From assembly GCA_005786805.1 (NCBI GenBank), contig SYCV01000066.1:62001-126000 (forward strand): 64,000 nt of DNA, given 5' to 3'. The translations under genes and the position numbers were made by a program. The stretch is from Planctomycetia bacterium. Its GTDB lineage: Bacteria; Planctomycetota; Planctomycetia; Gemmatales; Gemmataceae. Positions 1-9,486 of the stretch are shown here, piece by piece (position 1 is the first letter of the stretch; each line of letters starts with the position of its first letter). Below the pieces are notes generated by a model, which did no database searches, was not told the DNA's origin, and worked only from the letters and a program-made list of their open reading frames with translations.

Positions 1-712
1 TTGCCTCAATCCCAACCAATTCATTTGACAAAAGTTGCACATAATATTTTTGATTACCGATCATGGAGATGACAATCGATGAGTAACCAGCGGTCTGGTC
101 CAAAGGGCAAGCCCAGACGGTTTCACCTGTACTTTTATTTAAGGCGACTATGGTTTTATCTTTGCCACCCGGAGTACAAATGAGGTTATTGCCGTCGATG
201 AGAGGTGATTCCGTGTAATTCCATCCCCCTGATTTTCCACCGAAATCCTTGTTAAGGTTTTTTCTCCAGACTTCTTTTCCATCATTGGCATTAAGGCAGA
301 CAAGGTCGCCAAACTGCCCAAGCGCGTAAACTTTGCCTTCAGAAAAGCATGGGGTGCATCGGGTGCCAGAGTAATTACCACCGGTTTTCCCAACCACGGA
401 CTGCCACAATACTTTACCGGAGGAGCGATCCAAGCCGGAAACAAAGGAGGATTTTTCGGATTCAATATCGCCCATGGTGAAAATTTTATCATTCACAGCA
501 CTGATGCTGGAAAAACCACCCCCAAGTTTTTCAGTCTTCCAAAGTAATTTTGGACCATCTTTAGGCCAATCTTTGAGGAGGTTTTTATCAGGGGAAATCG
601 CATCGCGGTTGTTACCACGAAATTGTATCCAGTCAGATGGACCTGCCGGGCTTTGGCCTTGGCTGAATTGAACTGTAAAAAAAATAACCCCAAGGCAAAG
701 AATAGATCGCAT
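1..712 (-). CDS. PQQ-like beta-propeller repeat protein, secreted (C-terminus truncated by window edge)
   Basis: Manual minus-strand translation from the ATG at 712 gives MRSILCLGVIFFTVQFSQGQSPAGPSDWIQFRGNNRDAISPDKNLLKDWPKDGPKLLWKTEKLGGGFSSISAVNDKIF...GLDRSSGKVLWQSVVG...CLNANDGKEVWRKN...ALNKSTGETVWACP, open to base 1. Signal peptide, WxQFRGxxRD start and repeated G(K/E)xxW blades. Absent from the ORF track, which lists other frames here. Confidence 0.9.
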   Translation of the reverse strand, partial: MRSILCLGVIFFTVQFSQGQSPAGPSDWIQFRGNNRDAISPDKNLLKDWPKDGPKLLWKTEKLGGGFSSISAVNDKIFTMGDIESEKSSFVSGLDRSSGKVLWQSVVGKTGGNYSGTRCTPCFSEGKVYALGQFGDLVCLNANDGKEVWRKNLNKDFGGKSGGWNYTESPLIDGNNLICTPGGKDKTIVALNKSTGETVWACPLDQTAGYSSIVISMIGNQKYYVQLLSNELVGIEA

Positions 713-854
713 TTAAAATACCCCTTTATCAAATGGTGACGAAAACAGGCAGGAATGTGATGATAATTGTTTTAGTTTTAATTAACAAGAGACTAAGACC
801 CAAAAAAGTGGGTATGAATTTGATCCTGATAAATTTGAATTGGCAGAAATTGAC

Positions 855-1415
855 CTACTTTTTGCCTTTTGGGTTTGCGGGTTTGTTGTTTGGTTTATCA
901 GAAGAATCTTTGCCATTAACCATAATCATGCTTGCAAAAGGTTTGTTGTCTTGTTTTGCAAGGGTAATGGTGACCAAGTGGCCTGGAACAATATTTTCGG
1001 GCTTGGCCTCATAACCAGGAAGGTTGGGGTTGCTTCCTTTTAGCTTTTTCAGGTCCTGAGGGGTGTAAACCTTGATGTTGCCTTTCTCGTCAAACGCCTC
1101 AACCGGTTCCTTGAACCTGAATTTGGTGTTTTCCCTGATGGGAACTTCCAATTCCTTCCAATCGGGGGCAGGTGGGGTGTTTTTGCCTTTGTTTCCGGGC
1201 GGATTAACATTCGCTTTCGGATTGTGGATTTGAATTATAATGGATTTTTCAGTTGGTTCGGAGGCTACTTTTCCATTGATTGTATTTCCATTTATTTTTG
1301 AAATATCTATTCGATCCACTGGTGATTTGTTCTTTTTCTTCGCATCCTGCCCAAGAGCGGAGAACGATAGGAAAGCGATGCAAAGAATTACTGGAGGGAA
1401 AATTTTAAGATACAT
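855..1415 (-). CDS. hypothetical secreted protein
   Basis: ORF 855..1568; the likely start is the internal ATG at 1415 (MYLKIFPPVILCIAFLSFSALGQDAKKKNK), which gives a signal peptide and avoids overlap with the neighbouring gene. Confidence 0.7.
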   Translation of the reverse strand: MYLKIFPPVILCIAFLSFSALGQDAKKKNKSPVDRIDISKINGNTINGKVASEPTEKSIIIQIHNPKANVNPPGNKGKNTPPAPDWKELEVPIRENTKFRFKEPVEAFDEKGNIKVYTPQDLKKLKGSNPNLPGYEAKPENIVPGHLVTITLAKQDNKPFASMIMVNGKDSSDKPNNKPANPKGKK

Positions 1416-1506
1416 TGAAACATCCTTTTGAAAATGCCCTTGGTTAAGAGCCCTCAAGCACAGAATGAATTGTATCAAAATGGAGGATTGAATACATAAA
1501 TGATTT

Positions 1507-2739
1507 TCAAGGTGATTGGGAACCCGCAAGAAAGCCAGTGCTCCATGCAGCTTGAAAGTTGAATCCACCTATCGGGCCATCAATATCCAGTATTTCTCCA
1601 GCAAAATATAATCCTTTTTGAAGTTTACTTTCCATGGTCTTTGAATTGACTTCGTCAAGGTTCACCCCTCCGGTTGTCACTTCAGCCTTGGCGTATCCCA
1701 GGGTTCCCGTGATGTTTATTGTTTTTGACTTGATAGAGGCGACAATTGATTTGCGTTCATCCCTGCTGATGCCCGCGCATTTTTTGTCCGGTGAAAATCC
1801 AATTTGGCTGAACAAGCCATCAAGAAGCCTGCGAGGTAATAAATCCCCAAGGGCTATTGATAAAAGTTTTTTGCCATCGGTGGAAGCCAGCAATTGTATT
1901 TTGCTTTCAAATTCAGGTTCCTTGATTGATGGTAAAAAATCAATTTTAAGGAGAGTATTTTTGAATTCAGGAACACAGTTGAGTGACTTGCTGACATTTA
2001 AGATCACAGGGCCAGATAAACCGAAATGGGTGAGTAGGAAGGAACCACGATCTTTCATGAGGGGTTTTTCGGCAAGACAGGCAGTCACCCCAACATCAGA
2101 TATGGTCACCCCACTTAGATCATGGACCCATCTGGCATCGGTTTTCAATGGGGCTAATGCAGGCTGGGTGGGCTTAATCGTGTGCCCAAATTTGTTTGCA
2201 AACCTGTAGCCATCGCCTGTTGTGCCACAACCGGGGAAAGAAAGTCCGCCAGTTGTCAGGATTATTTTTTTAGCGCTAAAAGATGCCGAGGGAGTTAGCA
2301 ATTGGAAACCATCAGCAGTTGAATTTACATCAATCACGGGAGTTTCAAGGGCAAGTCTCGCGTTATTTTTTTTAAGCTCGTTAAGCAGGGCATCAAGAAC
2401 ATCTAGGGCCTTGTTGCTTACGGGAAAAATTTTTCCAGTGTCCTCAACCTTGGTTGCCACGCCTGCCTGGTTGAAAAATTTGATGGTTTCATCGACAGAA
2501 AATGCTGCAAGGGGTGAATGCAGGAATTTACCATTATCACCAAAGGCTTTTACAATACCCCGGTTATCCGTATTGTGGGTGATGTTGCACCTGGTTCCAC
2601 CAGACATGAGGATTTTGACGCCCGGCTTGCGGTTTTTTTCAAGCACCAGGGTTTTGGCGCCAGACTTTCCGGCGGAGATGCCCGCCAAAAGACCGGCTGC
2701 ACCCGCTCCGACGACAATTACATCCCAATTACTTTCCAT
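1507..2739 (-). CDS. NAD(P)/FAD-dependent oxidoreductase, HI0933/YhiN (BaiN-like) flavoprotein family
   Basis: N-terminal FAD motif VIVVGAGAAGLLAGISAGKSGAKTLVLEKN, then KILMSGGTRCNITH, and C-terminal GGVNLDEVNSKTMESKLQKGLYFAGEILDIDGPIGGFNFQAAWSTG. Confidence 0.92.
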   Translation of the reverse strand: MESNWDVIVVGAGAAGLLAGISAGKSGAKTLVLEKNRKPGVKILMSGGTRCNITHNTDNRGIVKAFGDNGKFLHSPLAAFSVDETIKFFNQAGVATKVEDTGKIFPVSNKALDVLDALLNELKKNNARLALETPVIDVNSTADGFQLLTPSASFSAKKIILTTGGLSFPGCGTTGDGYRFANKFGHTIKPTQPALAPLKTDARWVHDLSGVTISDVGVTACLAEKPLMKDRGSFLLTHFGLSGPVILNVSKSLNCVPEFKNTLLKIDFLPSIKEPEFESKIQLLASTDGKKLLSIALGDLLPRRLLDGLFSQIGFSPDKKCAGISRDERKSIVASIKSKTINITGTLGYAKAEVTTGGVNLDEVNSKTMESKLQKGLYFAGEILDIDGPIGGFNFQAAWSTGFLAGSQSP

Positions 2740-2769
2740 TGAGATTTGCCTGCCTGCGAAATCAAACGA

Positions 2770-4710
2770 TCAGGATTTTAAATCAGCAGGAGTCATTCCT
2801 ATTGTTTTTAATGCTTGAACAAAGAAATCCTCCCCAGCCTTTTTGATAAGTTCATCTACCTTCTTGCATTCTGACTCCCATTTTTCATCACTCATTCCAG
2901 AATTTCGTGGGGCTGTGCAGACTTCAAGGTATATTTTGGCCTTGGGTTCAGTGCCACTGGGCCTAAGCGCGATTTTTGCGAATTCGCCACACCTGTAAAC
3001 AAGCACATTTCGTGAGGCTGCATCTGTTTTGCTTTTGATAGGGCCAAGTTCCCCACTCGTATCAAGAAAATCGGTGACGGATGTCACATCCATGCCCCCG
3101 ATCTTTTTGGGGGGATTTTTCCTTAGATTATCCAGCATTGAAGTCATCAGTGCTTTTCCTTCAACACCCGGCAGTGCTATGGGCATGCCTGCATTACGAT
3201 AATATCCGAATTTTTCGAAGAGATGATTGATGTACTTTAATGGAGTTGTGTTATTTCTGAAAAGATGCAGTGCCCATTCAGCGAATAAAAGCGCTGCGGC
3301 ACCGGCATCTTTGTCACGAATTTTATCCGTGCTCAGGATTCCATGGCTTTCCTCCGATGCAATGATGAAATCGCTGGGTTTTCCAGCGACCTTTGTGTAA
3401 CGCCCGGAGGTTTCAAGATGCCAAAGGACATCCGAGACATATTTGAAGCCCACAAGAAGGTCATCAAGAATTTGAACATTAAAATGCTTTGCTATCCTTG
3501 TGATCATCCCGGTGGTCACTTCCGTTTTGACCACAATTGAATTGGAGTTGAGTTTTTTATTCTGGGCGAGCATTTCAAGCTTGAAACAAGTTGAAATAGC
3601 AGCGATTTCATTTCCGTTGACATAACGCCAGCCACCCTTGTCATCGGGTACCATGGCACCAAGTCTGTCCGCATCGGGGTCGGTTGCCAATAGAAGGTGT
3701 GCGTTATTCGCCTTTGCGACGACCTCTGCCCTGTCCAAGCACTCCGGAATTTCAGGGTTTGGGGTTTTTGTCACATTTGGAAATTGCCCATCCGCAGACA
3801 TTTGTTCGGAGACAGGGATGACATTAAATCCTTGTTTCTGGAGTATTTCCATGCTGGTCATTGAGCCAACGCCATGCAATGGACTGAAGACTACCTTAAA
3901 GGCCTCTCCCTTCGGGGCCGGAATTAGGGCCTGGGCGCAGCAAAGTGAAATGTATTCCTTGTGAGGCGCATCAGATATGAACTGGATGAACTTGTTTTTT
4001 ACAGCATCTTCCCAAGGCATGATTTTAATTTCTTTTACAAGATCAACGAGGTCGGCCATTATCTGGTCGTTTGGAGGAACTGGTTGTCCACCTCGCTCAT
4101 CATAAAATTTTCCGCCGTTGTCATCTGGTGGATTATGGGAAGCCGAGATGTTTAATCCACCCTGGGCCTTGAGTAACCTGATAGTGAATGATAATTCCGG
4201 GGTTGCGATATAGTGGTTGCTATCTGGGGGAAGGGTATGGGTGTAAATACCGTTTGCCGCATAAACCCTGGCGGCATAAGCGGCAAGTTCCTTGGATGAA
4301 AGATTAAGTGCCGGGTTTGGCAGATTTGGATTGTACTGTTTTCTTTTGTCCTTGAAGCACCGAACATCATAAGCCAGAGCGACATTGATTTTTTTGAGGT
4401 TGGGAAATTGATGTTTGAGGTATTCGCAATGTCCCTGTACGGATGCGCCAAGGGTCCAAAGGTTCATGCGATTTGGGCCGATACCAACGGGACCTCTTCT
4501 CCCGCCGGTTCCAAAGGGCAGTATTTGAGAAAAGCGATCCAACAAGCCCGCCCATTTTTTTTCAGAAATCAAATACTCGATCTGGGGTCTGTATTCCTTG
4601 AATTCTTCATTTGTCAGCCACAACTCAAGGTAATGAAGGGCTTGTTTCTTGAATACTTCGGGAGCTTCCAAGGCCATGATTGATTGTTTAACAATTGCAT
4701 CCAGTTCCAT
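2770..4710 (-). CDS. phospho-sugar mutase (phosphoglucomutase/phosphomannomutase family)
   Basis: 646 aa; active-site loop NISASHNPPDDNGGK, metal loop ATDPDADRLG, sugar-binding SEESHG and phosphate-binding RPSGTEPKAKIYLE. Confidence 0.93.
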   Translation of the reverse strand: MELDAIVKQSIMALEAPEVFKKQALHYLELWLTNEEFKEYRPQIEYLISEKKWAGLLDRFSQILPFGTGGRRGPVGIGPNRMNLWTLGASVQGHCEYLKHQFPNLKKINVALAYDVRCFKDKRKQYNPNLPNPALNLSSKELAAYAARVYAANGIYTHTLPPDSNHYIATPELSFTIRLLKAQGGLNISASHNPPDDNGGKFYDERGGQPVPPNDQIMADLVDLVKEIKIMPWEDAVKNKFIQFISDAPHKEYISLCCAQALIPAPKGEAFKVVFSPLHGVGSMTSMEILQKQGFNVIPVSEQMSADGQFPNVTKTPNPEIPECLDRAEVVAKANNAHLLLATDPDADRLGAMVPDDKGGWRYVNGNEIAAISTCFKLEMLAQNKKLNSNSIVVKTEVTTGMITRIAKHFNVQILDDLLVGFKYVSDVLWHLETSGRYTKVAGKPSDFIIASEESHGILSTDKIRDKDAGAAALLFAEWALHLFRNNTTPLKYINHLFEKFGYYRNAGMPIALPGVEGKALMTSMLDNLRKNPPKKIGGMDVTSVTDFLDTSGELGPIKSKTDAASRNVLVYRCGEFAKIALRPSGTEPKAKIYLEVCTAPRNSGMSDEKWESECKKVDELIKKAGEDFFVQALKTIGMTPADLKS

Positions 4711-4850
4711 CGAGATATTCCTAACAATAAAATAATGATTTAAATCCGGTTAACCCCGTCTATAAAAGTGATAATCTAGACAGTGTGGTCAATTATTGCA
4801 ATTGGAACTCCAAGAAGGAGTTTTGTTTACAGCAAGTACGGTTCAATATC

Positions 4851-6692
4851 ATGAAATATCCATTGGAATTTGAATTTGATGTGGTTGTTGTGGGTGGGGG
4901 CCATTCCGGGATTGAGGCTGCCCTGGCATCTGCGAGAATGGGTTTAAAAACAGTTCTTTTGACAATGAGTGCGGAAACTGTTGGCCTAATGAGTTGCAAC
5001 CCAGCCATAGGAGGGATTGCCAAGGGGCAAATCGTAAGGGAAATTGATGCCTTGGGTGGTGAAATGGGCAAACTTATTGATGCGACTGCCATACAGTTCC
5101 GCATGCTTAATTTGACCAAGGGGCCTGCCATGCACTCTCCCAGGGCCCAAGCTGATAAAAAGCAATATCAGGTTCAGGCTAAATGGACGGTGGAAAAACA
5201 GGACAACCTTACTCTTCGCCAGGAAATGGTTGAAAATATCCTGTTGGAGAATTCAACCCAGGATGATGGTTCAGTTCGAACCGTCAAAGGTGTTATCTGC
5301 AGGGGAAATACTCTTTACCGTGCCCAGTCAGTTATTCTTACAACCGGAACATTCCTCAAGGCGATCATGCATACGGGGGAGTCCAAGTCTCAAGGAGGAC
5401 GGGCCGGAGATGGGTCGTCTGAAACTTTAAGTGAAAGTTTGGCAGCATGTGGATTTAAATTGGAAAGATTTAAAACAGGCACCCCCTGCAGGCTTAACGG
5501 GCGGACAATCGATTTCTCCAAAACTGAGGCGCAACCGGGAGATGTTAATCCAAGACCATTTAGTTTTTCCACAAAAAAAATTGAGCAAGAGCAGGTTCCT
5601 TGTCATATCACCTACACGAATGCCCAAGTGCATGAATTGATACGCCAGAATCTGGACCGAGCCCCAATGTATTCCGGGCAGATCAAATCCCAGGGGCCAC
5701 GCTATTGCCCCTCGATCGAAGATAAAATTGTTCGTTTCGCGGACAAAGACCGGCACCAGATATTTCTTGAGCCCGAAGGGCGCACCACCAATGAGTATTA
5801 TTGCAATGGCATAAGCACCAGCCTTCCCAAAGATGTGCAACAAAAAATGCTCGCACTGATTCCCGGCTTGGAAAAGGCAGAGATCCTGCGTTGGGGGTAT
5901 GCGGTTGAATATGATTACTCGCCCCCCACTCAGTTGCATCCCACAATGGAAACAAAGTACATAGCCAACCTTTATTTTGCCGGGCAGATAAATGGCACCA
6001 CAGGGTATGAAGAAGCTGCGGCACAGGGGTTGATGGCGGGGATAAATGCGGCTCTAAAAATCAAGGGTATGGCCCCTCTTATTTTGGATCGAAGCCAGGC
6101 TTATATTGGCGTTTTGATCGATGATTTGGTCACACGAGGAGTGGATGAACCTTACAGGATGTTTACCAGTCGTGCTGAATATAGATTGCAATTGCGGCAT
6201 GATAATGCTGATAGAAGGTTGAGTCCGATTGGCAAACGGATTGGCCTAGTTAGTGAGGAAGCGTGGGAGAGGTTAAATGAAAAAGAAAAATTAATCGAGG
6301 AGACCATCAAGGTTCTTCGTGATAATTATTTCGAGCATGCATCGCTGGAGCAATGGTTGCGAAGGCATGATGTGGATTGGAAATCAATGCTTTCGATAGC
6401 CACGGAAAAGTTGAAGTTGAAAATTGATCTTCCCCGGGAAGTAGAAGAGCAGATTGAGTTGGAAGTCAAATATGAGGGATATATCAACAGACAAACAGTT
6501 CAGATCGAAAGGTTTCAAAAGCTTGAGTCGAAGTTGATACCCAGCAATTTTGATTATTTGTCGATTTCACATTTGCGTAGGGAGGCAAAGGAGAAGTTCA
6601 ACAAGATTAGGCCCGTAAACATAGGGCAGGCTGGCAGAATCAGTGGTATAAGTCCTGCTGATATCGCTGTATTGTTACTTTATCTTAAATGA
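4851..6692 (+). CDS. mnmG: tRNA uridine-5-carboxymethylaminomethyl(34) synthesis enzyme MnmG (GidA)
   Basis: [95 protein letters not shown] at 4851 preferred over 4785. Confidence 0.97.
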   Translation: MKYPLEFEFDVVVVGGGHSGIEAALASARMGLKTVLLTMSAETVGLMSCNPAIGGIAKGQIVREIDALGGEMGKLIDATAIQFRMLNLTKGPAMHSPRAQADKKQYQVQAKWTVEKQDNLTLRQEMVENILLENSTQDDGSVRTVKGVICRGNTLYRAQSVILTTGTFLKAIMHTGESKSQGGRAGDGSSETLSESLAACGFKLERFKTGTPCRLNGRTIDFSKTEAQPGDVNPRPFSFSTKKIEQEQVPCHITYTNAQVHELIRQNLDRAPMYSGQIKSQGPRYCPSIEDKIVRFADKDRHQIFLEPEGRTTNEYYCNGISTSLPKDVQQKMLALIPGLEKAEILRWGYAVEYDYSPPTQLHPTMETKYIANLYFAGQINGTTGYEEAAAQGLMAGINAALKIKGMAPLILDRSQAYIGVLIDDLVTRGVDEPYRMFTSRAEYRLQLRHDNADRRLSPIGKRIGLVSEEAWERLNEKEKLIEETIKVLRDNYFEHASLEQWLRRHDVDWKSMLSIATEKLKLKIDLPREVEEQIELEVKYEGYINRQTVQIERFQKLESKLIPSNFDYLSISHLRREAKEKFNKIRPVNIGQAGRISGISPADIAVLLLYLK

Positions 6693-7120
6693 TGAATCTT
6701 AACCTTGGATTGATGAAGATAATTTTTTATTAAATGAAGATTGGCAAAAATGTGTTTTTAACGAGTTTCAAGCATCCCATCTTTACTCCTTGACAATATG
6801 GGTTAAAGAGGTAAGATTTTGGTGGGTGAATAATCGTTTTAGATGACCTATATTGTTTATTTTGACATAACTTTTTTGTCACGGAATAGATAATCTTGCT
6901 AGGTTGGCATGAACCAATGAAAATCGTGCCTTGCATAAAATTGCTGCTTCATGGTAAGCAAGTTGATATAGGGCAGACTGGATGACCTACAGTTTGCATC
7001 TAAAACAGAGTTTACTGTAATCAATTGGGTTCATGGAAGAATCTTGGGTGAACTGGCGTCTTGCGTGAAGATGGTTATGTTTGCTCAAAAAGCTGGCTAG
7101 CTGGTGCCAGGAAGGACATA

Positions 7121-7711
7121 ATGATGAAAACTGTTTTTACGACCGGAGAGGCTGCTAAAATTTGTAAGGTAAGCCAACAGACTATCATCCGTTGTTTTGA
7201 CAACGGTCAACTCAAGGGCTTCAGGGTCCCAGGTTCGCGTTTTCGCAGGATTCCCCGCGAGTCTCTTTATAAATTCATGAAAGATAACGGCATTCCCACG
7301 GATGCTTTGGAGAGCGGCAAAAGAAAAGTTCTGCTCGTTGACGATGACACAGAATTGTTGGAATTGATGAACAAGGTCATCGAGGATGATGGCCGATTCG
7401 AAGTCCGTGTTGCGACCAATGGCTTTGATGCCGGGATGATGGTCAAGGAATATCGGCCTGATGTTATTGTTCTTGATGTCATGTTGCCTGATATCAACGG
7501 CAAGGAAGTTTGCCACAGGGTTCGTGCGGACAACACCCTTGAAGAAGTTAGAATTCTTTGCATAAGCGGTATGATCGAGGAAGATAAGATTCAGGAACTT
7601 CGTCTGGCAGGTGCGGATGATTTCTTGAACAAGCCCTTCGAGATTGAAGAGCTTATTGATCGGATGTGCCAGTTGATGGACATTGAAGCTGCTTCAGCTG
7701 CAGCAAGATAG
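7121..7711 (+). CDS. excisionase/BldC-type helix-turn-helix domain fused to a response-regulator receiver domain
   Basis: N-terminus TTGEAAKICKVSQQTIIRCFDNGQLKGFRVPGSRFRRIPRESLYKFM (HTH); C-terminus KVLLVDDDTELLELM...PDVIVLDVMLPDINGKEVCHRVR...GADDFLNKPFEIEEL (REC with acidic pocket, phospho-acceptor Asp and Lys). Confidence 0.92.
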   Translation: MMKTVFTTGEAAKICKVSQQTIIRCFDNGQLKGFRVPGSRFRRIPRESLYKFMKDNGIPTDALESGKRKVLLVDDDTELLELMNKVIEDDGRFEVRVATNGFDAGMMVKEYRPDVIVLDVMLPDINGKEVCHRVRADNTLEEVRILCISGMIEEDKIQELRLAGADDFLNKPFEIEELIDRMCQLMDIEAASAAAR

Positions 7712-7740
7712 CAAGGGCTATTTTGTTTAAATTGTGGGGC

Positions 7741-7781
7741 GGACTCTTTTCTGTGCTAAAAGAGTCCATCCCTTTCTTTTT
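7741..7781 (+). terminator. candidate Rho-independent terminator/attenuator between the HTH-REC gene and the histidine kinase
   Basis: Perfect 10-bp inverted repeat GGACTCTTTT (7741-7750) / AAAAGAGTCC (7758-7767) followed by ATCCCTTTCTTTTTGA. Confidence 0.6.
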
Positions 7782-7800
7782 GACTGCCTTTTGATGGAGT

Positions 7801-9462
7801 ATGCCTGTGGCAGCCTTGGCCGAACATGGATGTTCGGCAACATTTCTAAATTCTGTTGTGAAATCCCCCTGGTTGTTTCCCAGGCTTTCTTCCGTTGCAG
7901 ATTTTATATCCAAGCCTTTTGAGGAATCCTGGCAGGATATTAAATCTGATCCCGGAGCTGTCTGTTTTTTGCTCCACCATTCAGATTCCAATCCCGATTC
8001 TGTTTTTCCTGTGTGCCTTGAGCAAAATAAGGACGCTATATCGAGGGATTTTTTATCTTTGTTGCGGTTGGGGTTCAGTCTTGAATCTTCCTTGATTTGT
8101 AATGAATCACTGGTGAATGCGTTATGCAGGGCCGCAGTTGCATCTGAGATTTCAACCATTACAGGTTTGGTTTCCCCTGAAGTCGCATGGGTGGCAGGCT
8201 TGTTATTCAATTTTAAATCATTGGCTAAAAATCACGCCCAGGAACAATCTGATAATTCAATTTTGATGAGTCAGTATGGGATGCCTTTATGGATCAGGCT
8301 TGTGAATTTGCTTTCGTTGAAAAATGGTTTGGAAATAGCGAACGCGGCGGGGTTGAAACCAGGTTTTGGTGAATTATTGCTAATTGCGGATTCTTTTTCC
8401 CGTGATGGAAGTGGGGGTGAGACTTCGCAGTTTTCGCGTTGGGAAAAGAAATTAAATTGTAACGGTTTGCGCGATAAGGTCGATTTGGTCGCGATAATAA
8501 ACAAATGGTTTGGAGGGAATATTCGCGCGTATGTTGATTCCAAGAGGAGGCCACCGGAATTTGTAATAGCGGATTCTCTTCAATTCGCAATGGATGCTTT
8601 TGGAGAAAGTCGTTTGATGCGGTTGCGGGATAATTCAGAGTCTAAAGCCTACAAATTTGCTTTGCAAAATCATTTGGCTTCTGAAACCCAGAGGCTAAAT
8701 GACATGAAATTACAATCCGTTGTGGAGCTTGCAGCCGGTGCCGGTCATGAATTTAATAACCCCTTGGCGGTGATCCAGGGACAATCCCAGTTTATTCTTT
8801 CTCGGATGGATGATTTGGAAATAGATGAAACAAGGGAAAAGCTCAAAGGGGCCCTTGAAAGTATTGGAAGGCAGACAAAGCGAATAAATCTCATCCTGCG
8901 CAACTTAATGCAGTTTGCCAGGCCCGCGATCGCAGCGCCTGTAAAATTTGAAATCAATAGTGTCATTTTTGAAACGATTGAGAGATTGGCAGACTGGGCC
9001 ACGGAAAAAAAAGTAAAATTGAATTCTGTTAAAGATGATTTTGGTTCACTATCTGTTTTTGCTGATCAAGCCCAGACAAGGACAATTTTGGAGAATGTGA
9101 TCCGTAATGCTGTTGAGGCCGCTGGAATTGATGGATGGGTCAGGGTTGGTGTTGAAAAAGATGGGGCAGGGCAGCTCGTCTTTATTGTGGAAGACAGTGG
9201 TCCGGGACCAGAAATCGGGAATGTTGCGAATTTGTTTGATCCATTTTTTTCAGGCAGGCAGGCAGGCAGGGGCAAAGGTTTGGGACTTTCCGTTGCCTGG
9301 AGGCTTTGCCAGATGAACAACGGTAACATCACCTTTAAGTTGCCTGCGGAAACAAATCCCACAAGATTTGAGATTTATCTGCCCATGAACGAGGGAGCCG
9401 TTTCAAACTTTTCCAAACAGGATCAAAAGACATCGATGGACTCCTCCTTTAAAGCAGCTTGA
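7801..9462 (+). CDS. sensor histidine kinase with divergent N-terminal domain (possibly HDOD-like)
   Basis: H-box AAGAGHEFNNPLAVIQGQSQFIL, N-box ILENVIRNAVEAAG, G1 VEDSGPGPE, F-box LFDPFFSG, G2 GRGKGLGLSVAWRLCQMNNG. The N-terminal EVAWVAGLLFNFKSL loosely recalls HDOD. Confidence 0.9.
   Translation: MPVAALAEHGCSATFLNSVVKSPWLFPRLSSVADFISKPFEESWQDIKSDPGAVCFLLHHSDSNPDSVFPVCLEQNKDAISRDFLSLLRLGFSLESSLICNESLVNALCRAAVASEISTITGLVSPEVAWVAGLLFNFKSLAKNHAQEQSDNSILMSQYGMPLWIRLVNLLSLKNGLEIANAAGLKPGFGELLLIADSFSRDGSGGETSQFSRWEKKLNCNGLRDKVDLVAIINKWFGGNIRAYVDSKRRPPEFVIADSLQFAMDAFGESRLMRLRDNSESKAYKFALQNHLASETQRLNDMKLQSVVELAAGAGHEFNNPLAVIQGQSQFILSRMDDLEIDETREKLKGALESIGRQTKRINLILRNLMQFARPAIAAPVKFEINSVIFETIERLADWATEKKVKLNSVKDDFGSLSVFADQAQTRTILENVIRNAVEAAGIDGWVRVGVEKDGAGQLVFIVEDSGPGPEIGNVANLFDPFFSGRQAGRGKGLGLSVAWRLCQMNNGNITFKLPAETNPTRFEIYLPMNEGAVSNFSKQDQKTSMDSSFKAA
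9251..9270 (+). repeat. tetranucleotide microsatellite (CAGG)5 inside the histidine kinase ORF
   Basis: Read directly: caggcaggcaggcaggcagg at 9251-9270, just after a T7 tract. Confidence 0.97.
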
Positions 9463-9486
9463 TTTAATTGATATCTGGCGGGAAAA

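Noticed and set aside
1634-2818. Plus-strand ORFs 1634..2209 and 2222..2818 opposite the flavoprotein gene
   Set aside because: Fully antisense to a confidently assigned HI0933-family gene; no recognisable protein features; typical shadow ORFs.
5427-6024. Minus-strand ORFs 5427..5939 and 5683..6024 inside mnmG
   Set aside because: Antisense to a highly conserved gene, no domain signals.
6730-6936. 68-aa minus ORF in the 430-bp gap between mnmG and the HTH-REC gene
   Set aside because: No ribosome-binding site or recognisable motif noted; AT-rich intergenic DNA. Also scanned by eye for a tRNA or small RNA, none supportable.
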